From NCBI GenBank assembly GCA_003247225.1, contig QKAK01000212.1, positions 1 to 34,493 on the forward strand: a stretch of 34,493 nt of DNA, given 5' to 3'. Below, in pieces: positions 6,942 to 15,240 of the stretch (its first letter is position 1; the number at the start of each line of letters is the position of its first letter). Source of the DNA: Spirochaetota bacterium (lineage in GTDB: Bacteria > Spirochaetota > Spirochaetia > Treponematales > UBA12059). A model generated the notes under the pieces. That model saw only the letters and a list, made by a program, of their open reading frames with translations, did not search any database and was not told the DNA's origin. A program made the position numbers and the translations under genes.

Positions 6942-9182
6942 TCATCCTTTCGACTGTCCCGATACGATCCTCGCCTCGACCGCACAGGCGGCCAGGAAGA
7001 ACCTGAAGCCGCGGTGAGCCGCCAGCTCGTCGTCGAGGCAGGCTTCCTCCAGTACCGTGGCCGCGCCTTCGTCCAGGAAGCCGGAGCCGGCGATGGCCCT
7101 GGCGACGACCTCGCCGCGCTCCCCGAGGCCGACGAAGGCGCGGATCGAAGAGGAGAAATCGTCCCGCGCCGGGCCGCCCGTCGCGGCCGCGCCGTCGAGC
7201 TGCTCGAGCAGCGCCGACACGGCGCCGTCGGGGCCCTGCTCGAAGTCGTAGTAGAGCCGGTAGAAGCCGCTCAGGCCGCCGAGTATGCCCGACAGCGCCA
7301 GCACGATCTCGTCGAACGCGTAGGGCGGCGGCTCCCGGCGCTTGAGCACGGAGACGAGGGCCGGTACCGACGAGACCCGGCCGAACGCCTCGATGGCGGA
7401 GGCCGCGCTGACCATCAGGCGCGGGTTGTCGGTCTCGCAGGCGAGCGCCTCGATGGCCGGCAGGCTCTCCTCGTCGCGGAGCGCCGCGAGGGCCGTGACC
7501 GCGGCGCCGCGCAGCATGTAGTCGTCGGTCCCGAGCGCCGAGCGCAGGGCGGGCAGGGCCTCGACGCAGCGGCGCCTGCCGAGGACGCGGGCGGCGATAT
7601 AGGCGGTCGTGTACGGGTGGCGCTCCACCTCGCGTATCATCGCCCGGAGCGCCTTGGGCGACAGCCTGGCCAGGTTCTCCATGGCCAGGAGCGCCTCGAC
7701 GCGCACGTCGAGCCTCGGGCTGGAAAGGTAGGCCAGCAGCTCGCGCTCGGCCACCGAGGTGCCGTACGCGCCGATCTCCCGGATGATGCGGATCTCGTCG
7801 GCCGGCGAGCCGGTTCGCTCTAGCCGCTCGAGGAGGCCGATCGCCTTGAGGTCGCGCATCGAGAACAGCACGCCGAGCGACTCGCGCACCGACGCCGAGT
7901 CCGGGGCGCTTAAGGAACGGGCGCCGATCGCCGACAGCCCGGTGACGGCGAGCAGGATCGCGAACAGGAAGCGGTACGACGAGACCGTGTCGAGTCCCGC
8001 GGCGCTCGCCGCGTCGAGGAAGACGCCGCCCACGGTCGACCCGAGCGCGCCGCCCACGCCGAAGATCACGTAGTAGACGACGCCGAGGTCGAGCATGTGG
8101 CTCGGCTTGACGATGGAGAAGAAGTAGGTCTGGCCGGCGTTCTCCTGTCCCGCCACGCCGGCGCCGACTATGAAGTTGATCAGGGCCAGGTAGGCCGCGG
8201 CGCGCAGGGCGTCGGGCGTCGCGGGGCTCCAGGCTACCGGCGCCATCGCCAGGGCCATCGCGACGGCGAAGAGCACGTACAGCGGCTTCGCGCCGAGCCG
8301 GTCCATGAGCTTGCGCGACAGGTAGCCAACCGCGACGCTGCCGAGGTTGAAGGCGACCGAGTAGGCCATGACGAGGGCCGGGCTCTGGCCGTAGAGCACG
8401 CTGGCGTGGGTGACGACGAAGGTGCGGGCGGTGCCTCCGGCGAACGATAGCGGCGCGAATACCGCCACGAAGCGCCTGAGCCGCTGGTCCGCCCAGGCCT
8501 CGCGCACGGTGGCCGCGAACGACGATCCCGGTTCCGGCCTGTAGGCCTCCGGCTCCGGCAGCGACAGGAGCAGCGACGAGGCGACGGAGCCGGAGGCCAC
8601 GCCGAGCGCCAGGATGCCGGCGTACAGCGGGCTGCCCGACCAGAGCGCGAGCGCCAGCATGGTCAGCGCGCTCGTGGCTATGGCCGACAGGCCGTTCGTG
8701 ATCTGGACGCTCGACAGGAAGGCTCCCCGGTCCCTATCGCCGGCCATCAGGCCGAGCACCGGGTTGTTGCCGATCAGGCCGACGCCCCTGAAGATATTGA
8801 AGACCAGGCTGCCCGCCAGCAGCAGGGCGAGGCCCAACGACGGATAGCCGGCCATCGCCACGAACGGCGCGGCTACGGCCGGCGCCATGCCCCAGTATCG
8901 CAGCATCCACGACCAGCCGAACACCCTGATGATCGGCCTGCCGCGTATCGCTCGCCTGCCGAGCGGCATGAAGAAGTACGTGATGAAGTTGAGCGAGCCG
9001 AGCAGGCCTATATAGGTGCCGGACGCGCCGAGGTCCAGGGCGAACAGCGTCGGTATGCTGCCCGAGAGCAGCATGAACGAGAACGAGTTGAGCACGTTGA
9101 AGGCCAGGAAGCGCGAGCGGTAGCGCTCGATCCTGGTCCTTCTCCTGCGTCGCGACGAAGGGGCCGCGGGCTTGTTTCCCAT
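6942..9182 (-). CDS. MFS-type membrane transporter fused to HEAT-like repeats
   Basis: The 746-residue product starts with a very basic tail (RRRRRTRIERYRSR). Residues ~25-425 contain about 12 hydrophobic segments with MFS-like short loops. Residues ~450-735 form a soluble tail of helical pairs of HEAT or Armadillo type, with repeats of the kind P-ALRSALGTDDYMLRGAAVTALAAL and SLPAIEALACETDNPRLMVSAASAIEAF. The substrate is unknown; the tail may bind a cytosolic partner. The start at ATG 9182 has no Shine-Dalgarno, but a TATACT box lies exactly 6 nt upstream, which suggests a leaderless mRNA. The gene follows the MATE exporter by 32 nt and is tightly coupled to proC. Confidence 0.82.
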   Translation of the reverse strand: MGNKPAAPSSRRRRRTRIERYRSRFLAFNVLNSFSFMLLSGSIPTLFALDLGASGTYIGLLGSLNFITYFFMPLGRRAIRGRPIIRVFGWSWMLRYWGMAPAVAAPFVAMAGYPSLGLALLLAGSLVFNIFRGVGLIGNNPVLGLMAGDRDRGAFLSSVQITNGLSAIATSALTMLALALWSGSPLYAGILALGVASGSVASSLLLSLPEPEAYRPEPGSSFAATVREAWADQRLRRFVAVFAPLSFAGGTARTFVVTHASVLYGQSPALVMAYSVAFNLGSVAVGYLSRKLMDRLGAKPLYVLFAVAMALAMAPVAWSPATPDALRAAAYLALINFIVGAGVAGQENAGQTYFFSIVKPSHMLDLGVVYYVIFGVGGALGSTVGGVFLDAASAAGLDTVSSYRFLFAILLAVTGLSAIGARSLSAPDSASVRESLGVLFSMRDLKAIGLLERLERTGSPADEIRIIREIGAYGTSVAERELLAYLSSPRLDVRVEALLAMENLARLSPKALRAMIREVERHPYTTAYIAARVLGRRRCVEALPALRSALGTDDYMLRGAAVTALAALRDEESLPAIEALACETDNPRLMVSAASAIEAFGRVSSVPALVSVLKRREPPPYAFDEIVLALSGILGGLSGFYRLYYDFEQGPDGAVSALLEQLDGAAATGGPARDDFSSSIRAFVGLGERGEVVARAIAGSGFLDEGAATVLEEACLDDELAAHRGFRFFLAACAVEARIVSGQSKG

Positions 9183-9188
9183 GGATAG

Positions 9189-9194
9189 AGTATA
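9189..9194 (-). promoter_or_regulatory. -10 box 6 nt before the MFS-HEAT start codon (predicted leaderless start)
   Basis: Minus-strand TATACT is followed by 6 nt and then ATG. Transcription normally begins about 7 nt after the -10 box, which would place +1 on the A of the ATG. No Shine-Dalgarno lies between the two. The best -35 candidate at 17-nt spacing is weak (TAGCCT). Confidence 0.5.
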
Positions 9195-9214
9195 GAGCGT
9201 CGCGAGCGTATAGG

Positions 9215-10576
9215 CTATCGCCCCGCCGCCTCGGGGCCCGTCCGCACCACGGCCTTCCGCTTCCAGCGGCCGCCCAGGTAGTACCAGGTCGAGAACGCCG
9301 CGCCCATCAGCCAGCCGGCCGGCACGCTCCACCAGATGCCGTCCGAGCCCATGCCGAGCGGGCCGGAGAATAGCACCGCGCAGGGGATACGCACTACCCA
9401 GAGCGCGAGCACCGTGTTGATCATCGGTATGAACGCGTCGCCGGCGCCGCGCATCACGCCGTTGTTGATGAACATCGTCGAGAACAGCAGGTAGGTCGCG
9501 CCGACTATGGCCAGGTAGCGGGCGCCTATGGCCATCACCTCGGCGTCTCGGGTGAACATGCCCATCAGGCCGCGCCCGAACAGGATGACCGCGACGCCCA
9601 CGGCCACGGAGATCGCGGCGCCGACCAGGATGGCCGACAGGTGGCCGCGCTTGACCCGGTCGGTCTTGCCGGCGCCCATGTTCTGGCCGGTGAAGGTGGA
9701 TACGGCCTGGCTCAGGTTCATCGCCGGCATCGACGCGAAGGTGTCCAGCCTGGAGGCCGCGGCGAAGGCGGCTATCGTCGCGGTGCCCTGGCCGTTGACC
9801 AGCCTGGTCAGCGCCATCATGCCGAGCGCCACCATCGTCTGCTGGATGCCGGTAGGCAGGCCGATGCGCATGCTGTGCTTGAATACGTCGCGGTCGAAGC
9901 GCAGGCCTCGCAGGTTCAGGCTGACCAGGGGATTCCTCTTGGCCACGTAGGCGAGGCCGCCTAGGAACGACGCGCCCTGCGAGATGATCGTCGCCCAGGC
10001 CACGCCGGCGACGCCCCAGCCGAAGGCCACCACGAACAGCAGGTCGAGCGCTATGTTGAGCAGGCTGGCGCCGACGAGCAGGTACAGCGGCGTCTTGGAG
10101 TCGCCGAGGCCTCGCAGGACCGCGGAGATGCCGTTGTAGCCGAAGGTGGCGAGCATGCCGCCGAAGATGATCCGGAGGTATGCCGCGGCCTCGTCGAATA
10201 CGTCGGCCGGCACCTTGAGGACGGTCAGGATGGCGTTCGTCGATAGCACGCCTATGATAGACATGGCCAGGCCCGACCAGAACATGATGATGTAGCCGGT
10301 GTCGACGGCGGCGCGGACCTTGGCGCGGTCCTTCGCGCCGAAGTACTGGGACACGAGGACCATCGTCCCCATCGTCAGCCCCATCACCAGCGATATCATC
10401 AGGAAGATCACCGGGAACGAGGTTCCGACCGCGGCGAGCGCGGTCGTACCGACGAAGTTGCCGACCACGATGCTGTCGACCATGTTATAGAACTGCTGGA
10501 AAACGTTGCCGATAAGCATCGGTAGGGCGAACGCGATGATGGTCCGCGTCTCGCCGCCCTGGGTCAGGTCTTTCAT
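9215..10576 (-). CDS. MATE-family multidrug/organic cation efflux transporter
   Basis: The 453-residue integral membrane protein has about 12 hydrophobic segments arranged as two six-helix bundles, as expected for MATE antiporters that export drugs or metabolites against Na+ or H+. Family hallmarks are the N-terminal LPMLIGNVFQQFYNMVDSIV segment, followed by VGNFVGTTALAAVG, and a second-half equivalent containing MTRLVNGQGTATIAAFAAAS. The track ORF begins at 11071, but that extension crosses the divergent gene. ATG 10576 has a GGCGAGG site and a promoter just upstream. The gene precedes the MFS-HEAT gene by 32 nt. The substrate cannot be told from sequence. Confidence 0.93.
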   Translation of the reverse strand: MKDLTQGGETRTIIAFALPMLIGNVFQQFYNMVDSIVVGNFVGTTALAAVGTSFPVIFLMISLVMGLTMGTMVLVSQYFGAKDRAKVRAAVDTGYIIMFWSGLAMSIIGVLSTNAILTVLKVPADVFDEAAAYLRIIFGGMLATFGYNGISAVLRGLGDSKTPLYLLVGASLLNIALDLLFVVAFGWGVAGVAWATIISQGASFLGGLAYVAKRNPLVSLNLRGLRFDRDVFKHSMRIGLPTGIQQTMVALGMMALTRLVNGQGTATIAAFAAASRLDTFASMPAMNLSQAVSTFTGQNMGAGKTDRVKRGHLSAILVGAAISVAVGVAVILFGRGLMGMFTRDAEVMAIGARYLAIVGATYLLFSTMFINNGVMRGAGDAFIPMINTVLALWVVRIPCAVLFSGPLGMGSDGIWWSVPAGWLMGAAFSTWYYLGGRWKRKAVVRTGPEAAGR

Positions 10577-10602
10577 GTAGCCTCGCCGGTATAGGTGTAG
10601 CG

Positions 10603-10609
10603 TATAATA
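10603..10609. promoter_or_regulatory. Shared symmetric -10 element for MATE (-) and DapF-like (+) genes
   Basis: The heptamer TATAATA reads TATAAT on the plus strand (10603-10608) and TATTAT on the minus strand (10604-10609), so one AT core can serve both directions. The minus start would lie near 10597, about 20 nt before the MATE ATG and leaving room for its GGCGAGG site. The plus start would lie near 10615, about 68 nt before ATG 10683. Neither -35 is good. Confidence 0.5.
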
Positions 10610-10682
10610 GTAACGACGGCGCCCGCCGCGGGCAAGCCGACGGGCCTTGATCGCCTCGCCCGCGAGCGCTAGGGTAGTCGTC

Positions 10683-11510
10683 ATGAACATACCGTTCCTG
10701 AAGCTGCGCGTGGCCGACTGCGCGTGGATCGTGTTCGACAGGTCGACGACGACGGCCGCGCCGCCGTCGTCCGACGGCGAACGGCCATGGCCGGCGGTCG
10801 CCCGGGCCGTCTGCGATCGCCATCGCGGCGCGGCCGCCGTCGGCGTGGCCGTGATCGAGGTCGACGGCGGCCGGCTCGGCGTACGGACCTGGGACTCGGG
10901 CGGCGAGGAGCGCTCCCCGACGCCGGCGGCGCTGCTCTGCGCGTCGCGGCTGCTGTTCGACGCCGGCCGCGCCGACGCCGAGACCATAGGGCTGCTGACC
11001 CGCGACGGGGCCGCGGAGATACTCGTGCTCGACTCGAGGAGCTTCGGCCTGTCGGTCGGCCTGCCCGCCACCGACGACGGCTCGCCGCTGGACAGGCGCT
11101 ACGGCTCGGGCGGGCTGGGCCTGGCGGCCGCCCCGGGCGCCGGCGTGGCCATGTCGCTGCGGGTCGGCGGGGAGAGGGCGGACGTGGCGCTGTACGACGG
11201 CCCCCGGAGCGCGCGCGGCGACGCGCGGCGCGGCGGGGCTCGGCGCGCCCGCGGCGAGCCCGCCCGCGTCGACGCGATCGCCGTCGCCAGGCACGAGCTG
11301 CGGATCCGCCGCGGCTCGGCCGACCCTATCCTGGCCGCGGCCGCCTCGACGGCGGCCGCAGTGGTAGCCGACTACGCCGACCGGGAGACCGTCGTCGTAG
11401 TCGGCGGCGACCGTCTCGTCGTCCAGTGGCCCGAGGGCGGGCCCGTCTTCGTGGCGGCGGCGCCTGAATATTGCCTATCGGGGGAATTCTGGCTGCCCGA
11501 GGAGGCGTAG
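10683..11510 (+). CDS. Diaminopimelate epimerase-like protein lacking both catalytic cysteines
   Basis: The 275-residue length equals that of DapF. The N terminus (FLKLRVADCAWIVFDRS) and AVCDRHRGAAAVG align with the DapF start and its ADRHxGxGxDG region. Residues 70-93 align without gaps to the first active-site block but read SPTPAALLCASRL where DapF has xxCGNxxRC, so Thr80 replaces the catalytic Cys. Residues ~197-225 align with the second block (ERGxGETLACGTGA) as RRGSADPILAAAAS, so Ala218 replaces the second Cys. Epimerase activity is therefore not expected. The frame is intact with strong GC3 bias, so it is not an obvious pseudogene; a scaffold or binding role is inference. It diverges from the MATE gene and converges on the acetyltransferase with a 5-nt gap. 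Confidence 0.7.
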   Translation: MNIPFLKLRVADCAWIVFDRSTTTAAPPSSDGERPWPAVARAVCDRHRGAAAVGVAVIEVDGGRLGVRTWDSGGEERSPTPAALLCASRLLFDAGRADAETIGLLTRDGAAEILVLDSRSFGLSVGLPATDDGSPLDRRYGSGGLGLAAAPGAGVAMSLRVGGERADVALYDGPRSARGDARRGGARRARGEPARVDAIAVARHELRIRRGSADPILAAAASTAAAVVADYADRETVVVVGGDRLVVQWPEGGPVFVAAAPEYCLSGEFWLPEEA

Positions 11511-11515
11511 CCGGC

Positions 11516-12427
11516 TCAGGCGAAGTACGAGACGCGGTAGTCCCGCACGTAGGCGAAGCCCATGGCCAGGTAGAGCGAGCGGGCTACGGCGTTCGCCTTC
11601 TTCACGAACAGCGAGGCCGCGCGGCCTTCCGACAGGATGGAGGCTACTAGCGCCTCCATGACGAGCCTGCCCAGCCCGAGCCCGCGCTGCGCCGGCTCCA
11701 CGAAGACCCCGCCTATCTGGTCGGTCGCGATGCCCCGGGCGTTGGTCTGGGCTCGCGCTACCGGCCTGCCCCCGACGGTCGCGATATAGACGATCTGGCT
11801 CGACAGGCTCCGGGCCTGGGCGGCGCGGCAGGCCCCGGGATCGAAGGCGTGCAGCTCGGTCATCACCTCGGCCTTCTCGTAGGCGGCGGCTATCGGGTAG
11901 AGGGCGTCCAGGTCCTCCGGGCCGGCGCGCCTGACCTCGGCCAGGCCGGACGAGAAGCGCGCGTCGGGAGGCCGGCGGCCGGCGGCTAGCCGGGCGTCGG
12001 GCGGCAGCCGCATCGCGTCGTACTCGACCTCGAGCGCCGGCCTCCAGCCCAGGGCCGCCTCGAGGGCCGCCACGTGGTCGGACGCCCCGACGCAGGCCGA
12101 CGGGCGGTAGGCCCGTACCGCTCGCGAGCGGCCGAGCCCGCGGAGCGCCTCCGCCGCGTCGCTCCCGCCTGCTTCGAAGCGCCCTCCGAGCACCGGGAAG
12201 GCCGATCCTCCTGCCGGCAGCAGCACCGCCATCGACGGCCGTCCGCCCCGGCTAGGCTCGGGCAGTATGAAGAGGCCGCCCCGCTCGGTGCGGACGCGCG
12301 TCAGGTCGCCGGAGGCGGAGAAGGCCTTGTGCGAGAATCCCGTGGCGTAGCCCTCGCGCGGCTCGAGGAAGTCGCGGAGGGCGGGCGCGTCGCCGTCGGC
12401 GGCCCTCCGCCAGCCTTCGGGGCTCAG
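11516..12427 (-). CDS. GNAT-family N-acetyltransferase, probable CTG start overlapping nagZ
   Basis: The C-terminal ~130 residues carry the GNAT acetyl-CoA fold: IVYIATVGGRPVARAQ, then GGVFVEPAQRGLGLGRLVM with the Q/R-x-x-G-x-G loop, then ARSLYLAMGFAYV. The track starts at ATG 12232, but the frame stays open upstream for ~65 codons with the same very high GC3 and encodes a coherent acidic N-terminal domain (PEGWRRAADGDAPALRDFL). That segment has no in-frame ATG, GTG or TTG. CTG 12427 overlaps the nagZ TGA in a CTGA arrangement, with AGAGG upstream. I therefore propose a 303-residue protein; if CTG is not used, the 238-residue form from 12232 remains. It is the third gene of the trxB-nagZ operon. 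The substrate is unknown. Confidence 0.72.
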   Translation of the reverse strand: MSPEGWRRAADGDAPALRDFLEPREGYATGFSHKAFSASGDLTRVRTERGGLFILPEPSRGGRPSMAVLLPAGGSAFPVLGGRFEAGGSDAAEALRGLGRSRAVRAYRPSACVGASDHVAALEAALGWRPALEVEYDAMRLPPDARLAAGRRPPDARFSSGLAEVRRAGPEDLDALYPIAAAYEKAEVMTELHAFDPGACRAAQARSLSSQIVYIATVGGRPVARAQTNARGIATDQIGGVFVEPAQRGLGLGRLVMEALVASILSEGRAASLFVKKANAVARSLYLAMGFAYVRDYRVSYFA

Positions 12428-14220
12428 GAGCCGGCCTCTATCGGCAGTCGCCCGATAGCCTCGACGTCGCCGGCCAGCACCGCGAAGGCCGCCTTGAACG
12501 ACTCGCGAGCGTAGGAGTAGACCGCGACGATCGTGGCGTCGTCCTTGAATTCCATCGCGTACGCCGGGTTGAGCGACGAGACGACGTAGAGCCGCTTGCC
12601 GGCCTTTCGGGCCGCCCGCGCGAACGCCGCGCCCTCGGGGTTTGCCACGCAGACGACGACCGCGTCGGCCGCGGGGAGCCGCGCCTTGAACGACGCCAGC
12701 TCCGCGGCCAGCTCGTCGGCGCTCGGCTGGTACGAGAACCTGTAGATCGTCGCCCGGGGCACTCTGGCCGCCGCCTCGGCCGCGAAATCGCCGAAGGGGC
12801 CGGCGACCAGCACCCGGCCCGTCTCCGGCAGGGGCAGCTCGGCGCGGCCGAGGACCGTCGCGCTGCGCACCGCCTGCTCGGCGAAGAACTCTCGCGACTC
12901 GTCGCTGCGCATCGCGGCTTCCGGGTCGGCGTCGGGCCTGACCCCGTCGCGGCCGAGCGGCAGTAGCCAGCGCAGCTTGGCGCGGAGCACGCGCCTAGCC
13001 GACTCGTCGACCCTCGACCTGAACGACGGGTCGCTCCGGTACAGCCTGGCCAGGCGCGCCCAGGCCGCGTCGTCGAGCGAGAGCGTCCGGCTGAACATGA
13101 GTATGTCGTTGCCGGCGCGGATCGCCAGCTCGCAGGTCTCCGATAGGCCGCCGGAGCTGGCCGCCCCGCTCATCATCAGGTCGTCGGTGATCACCAGGCC
13201 GTCGTAGCCCATCCTGTCGCGCAGCAGCTCCTGGATGAAGTGGCGGGACAGCGAGGCCGGCTCGTTCGATCCGGAGATCCTCGGGAAGGCCAGGTGCCCG
13301 CTCATCACGCCGGGCACGCCCTCGGCCGCCAGCATGCGGTACGGCACCAGCTCGCGGTTCCAGAGCGTCTCCTCGTCGATGTCGATGACCGGCAGGATGC
13401 CGTGGGAGTCGAGCTCGGTGTCGCCGTGGCCGGGATAGTGCTTGGCGGTCGCCAGCACCCCGGCGTCGGCCATGCCCCGCGCCCAGGCGGCGGCCAGGAT
13501 GCCGGTCTCGGTAGGGTCGGACGAGAAGGCGCGCGGGCCGATGATGGTCGATTCGGGGCGCGTGGCCAGGTCGACCGTCGGCGCGAAATTCATCGTGACG
13601 CCGAGCGCCGACAGCTCGACGCCTATGTAGTAGGCGCTGCGGTAGGCGTCGCTCGGCCAGCCCGAGGCGCCTATCGCCATGTTGCCCGGCGTCACGCTGG
13701 TCGAGCCGCGCACGTGCCTGATCCAGCCGCCCTCCTGGTCGGTGGCGACGAACGGCGGCACGTCGAGCGGGCCGTTCTCGGCGGCCTTCTGGATGTCCTC
13801 GATGGCGTCGGCGAGCTTGCCCGTGTCGTCGGCGTTCCAGCCGAAGATCTTGACGCCGCCGAGCCCTCGCCGGCGTATCCACGAGTACAGGAGCGGCGTC
13901 GGCTCCTCGCCGCCGTAGGACAGCATGAACAGCTGGCCGAGGCGCTCGTCCGGTCCCATCCGGGCCAGGAGCGCGTCCAGGGCCGCCTCCTCGTCGACGC
14001 CGGCGAGCGACCAGAACGACGACGCGTCGACCGGGACGGCCGGCTCCTCGGCCAGCAGCGCCTCGGCCGATACGGCGGCGCGCGCCGCCTCGGCGTCGAC
14101 CCGCTCGTTGCGGGTCAGCGAGTACGAGAAGGGGATGGCCGCGCCGACCGCCGCGACGACGGCCAGGGCCGCGATGCCGAGGCGCCAGGCTCTAGCGTAA
14201 CGGGTCGGTTCGGTGGCCAT
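12424..14220 (-). CDS. nagZ: Membrane-anchored glycoside hydrolase family 3 beta-N-acetylhexosaminidase
   Basis: This 598-residue GH3 enzyme has an N-terminal hydrophobic anchor (residues ~13-33) and a catalytic domain from ~75. NagZ enzymes remove N-acetylglucosamine from muropeptides or other glycans. The NagZ signature AKHYPGHGDTELDSH (259-273) carries the acid/base histidine. The nucleophile region reads VITDDLMMSGA (Asp346), and VATDQEGGWIRH is the substrate loop. About 170 C-terminal residues after the TIM barrel resemble a GH3 C-terminal alpha/beta domain, so the protein is longer than single-domain NagZ. The N-terminal anchor suggests action outside the cytoplasm. It starts 11 nt after trxB ends and its TGA overlaps the proposed GNAT start. 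Confidence 0.9.
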   Translation of the reverse strand: MATEPTRYARAWRLGIAALAVVAAVGAAIPFSYSLTRNERVDAEAARAAVSAEALLAEEPAVPVDASSFWSLAGVDEEAALDALLARMGPDERLGQLFMLSYGGEEPTPLLYSWIRRRGLGGVKIFGWNADDTGKLADAIEDIQKAAENGPLDVPPFVATDQEGGWIRHVRGSTSVTPGNMAIGASGWPSDAYRSAYYIGVELSALGVTMNFAPTVDLATRPESTIIGPRAFSSDPTETGILAAAWARGMADAGVLATAKHYPGHGDTELDSHGILPVIDIDEETLWNRELVPYRMLAAEGVPGVMSGHLAFPRISGSNEPASLSRHFIQELLRDRMGYDGLVITDDLMMSGAASSGGLSETCELAIRAGNDILMFSRTLSLDDAAWARLARLYRSDPSFRSRVDESARRVLRAKLRWLLPLGRDGVRPDADPEAAMRSDESREFFAEQAVRSATVLGRAELPLPETGRVLVAGPFGDFAAEAAARVPRATIYRFSYQPSADELAAELASFKARLPAADAVVVCVANPEGAAFARAARKAGKRLYVVSSLNPAYAMEFKDDATIVAVYSYARESFKAAFAVLAGDVEAIGRLPIEAGS

Positions 14221-14231
14221 GCCGCTTCGGC

Positions 14232-15167
14232 CTACAGGTAGGCCTTGCCCTCCAGCTCGTCGATGTACTGGGCCGCGCAGTGGGCGGCTATAGCGCCGTC
14301 TGAGACGGCGGTGACGACCTGCCTGAACGGCGTCGCGCGGACGTCGCCGGCCGCGAAGAGGCCGGGCACGCTCGTCTCCATCCGGTCGTTCGTCACTATG
14401 GAGCCGCTATCGTCCTTGGCCACCTCGGGGGGCAGCGCGTCGACCTGCGGGATCGAGCCGACGAACACGAACACCGCCGAGGTCGGAACCTCCTCGACCT
14501 CGCCGGAACGCAGGTTCCTGAGCACGGCCGCCTCGACCGCCTTGGTCCCCTTGATCTCGTCGAGCACGGTCTCGAACCGGACCTCGATCTTCGGGTTCGA
14601 CAGGACCCGGGCCGCTACGGCTTTCTGGGCGCGGAAGCGGTCCTTGCGGTGGACCATCACGACCTTGTCCGCCAGCTTCGACAGGAACATCGCCTCGTCG
14701 CAGGCGGAGTCGCCGCCGCCGACCACGATCATGCGCTTGCCCCGGAAGAAGGGGCCGTCGCAGGTGGCGCAGTACGACACGCCCCGGCCGGCGAATTCCT
14801 CCTCGCCCTTGGCGCCGAGGTGGCGGTGCTTGGCGCCGGTCGCGATCACGACGGCCTTGGCCGCGATCGGGCCGTCGCCGGTCTCGACGACGAAGCGCTC
14901 GCCGTCCTTGCGCACCGAGGCGACGCTGGACGACATGACGGCCGCGCCGAAATCGACGGCCTGCGTCCGCATCGTCTCCGACCAGGTATAGCCGTCCACC
15001 GGCTCGGGTATGCCGGGGTAGTTCTCCAGCTTGTCTATGAGCAAGGCCTGCCCGCCGTGGGCCATCTCCTCGATGACGAGGGTCTTCAGGTTGGCCCGGG
15101 CGCCGTATTGCGCCGCTCCCAGCCCGGCGGCCCCGGCTCCAACTATGACAAGGTCGTACGATTCCAT
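14232..15167 (-). CDS. trxB: Thioredoxin reductase
   Basis: The enzyme reduces thioredoxin with NADPH through FAD. The 311 residues are typical. The FAD-binding motif is VIVGAGAAGLGAA (8-20), the redox-active disulfide is CATC (Cys133 and Cys136), the NADPH site is VVGGGDSACDEA, and the C-terminal FAD segment is VPGLFAAGDVRATPFRQV. ATG 15167 is fixed by a strong GGAGGTAA site. It is the first gene of a trxB-nagZ-GNAT transcript and diverges from the transglutaminase-like gene, sharing a -10 region with it. Its promoter looks like GTGACA-17-TATTAT. Confidence 0.96.
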   Translation of the reverse strand: MESYDLVIVGAGAAGLGAAQYGARANLKTLVIEEMAHGGQALLIDKLENYPGIPEPVDGYTWSETMRTQAVDFGAAVMSSSVASVRKDGERFVVETGDGPIAAKAVVIATGAKHRHLGAKGEEEFAGRGVSYCATCDGPFFRGKRMIVVGGGDSACDEAMFLSKLADKVVMVHRKDRFRAQKAVAARVLSNPKIEVRFETVLDEIKGTKAVEAAVLRNLRSGEVEEVPTSAVFVFVGSIPQVDALPPEVAKDDSGSIVTNDRMETSVPGLFAAGDVRATPFRQVVTAVSDGAIAAHCAAQYIDELEGKAYL

Positions 15168-15210
15168 CGGCGTTACCTCCGCTCGCGTAGCACGTGATTT
15201 TGCGATGCTC

Positions 15211-15240
15211 TATAATACCGATACCATGGGTATTTGTCAC
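15211..15240. promoter_or_regulatory. Bidirectional promoter region, trxB (-) and transglutaminase-like gene (+)
   Basis: TATAATA at 15211-15217 reads TATAAT on plus and TATTAT on minus. On the minus strand GTGACA (15235-15240) lies 17 nt upstream of TATTAT, a good trxB promoter whose -35 is inside the divergent coding region. On the plus strand TATAAT ends 9 nt before ATG 15226, so that mRNA would have a leader of only about 2-4 nt. The plus -35 is weak. Confidence 0.6.

Noticed and set aside
12074-12514. 146-codon plus-strand ORF across the GNAT/nagZ junction
   Set aside because: Antisense to two coding frames with better codon structure; product is low-complexity and motif-free.
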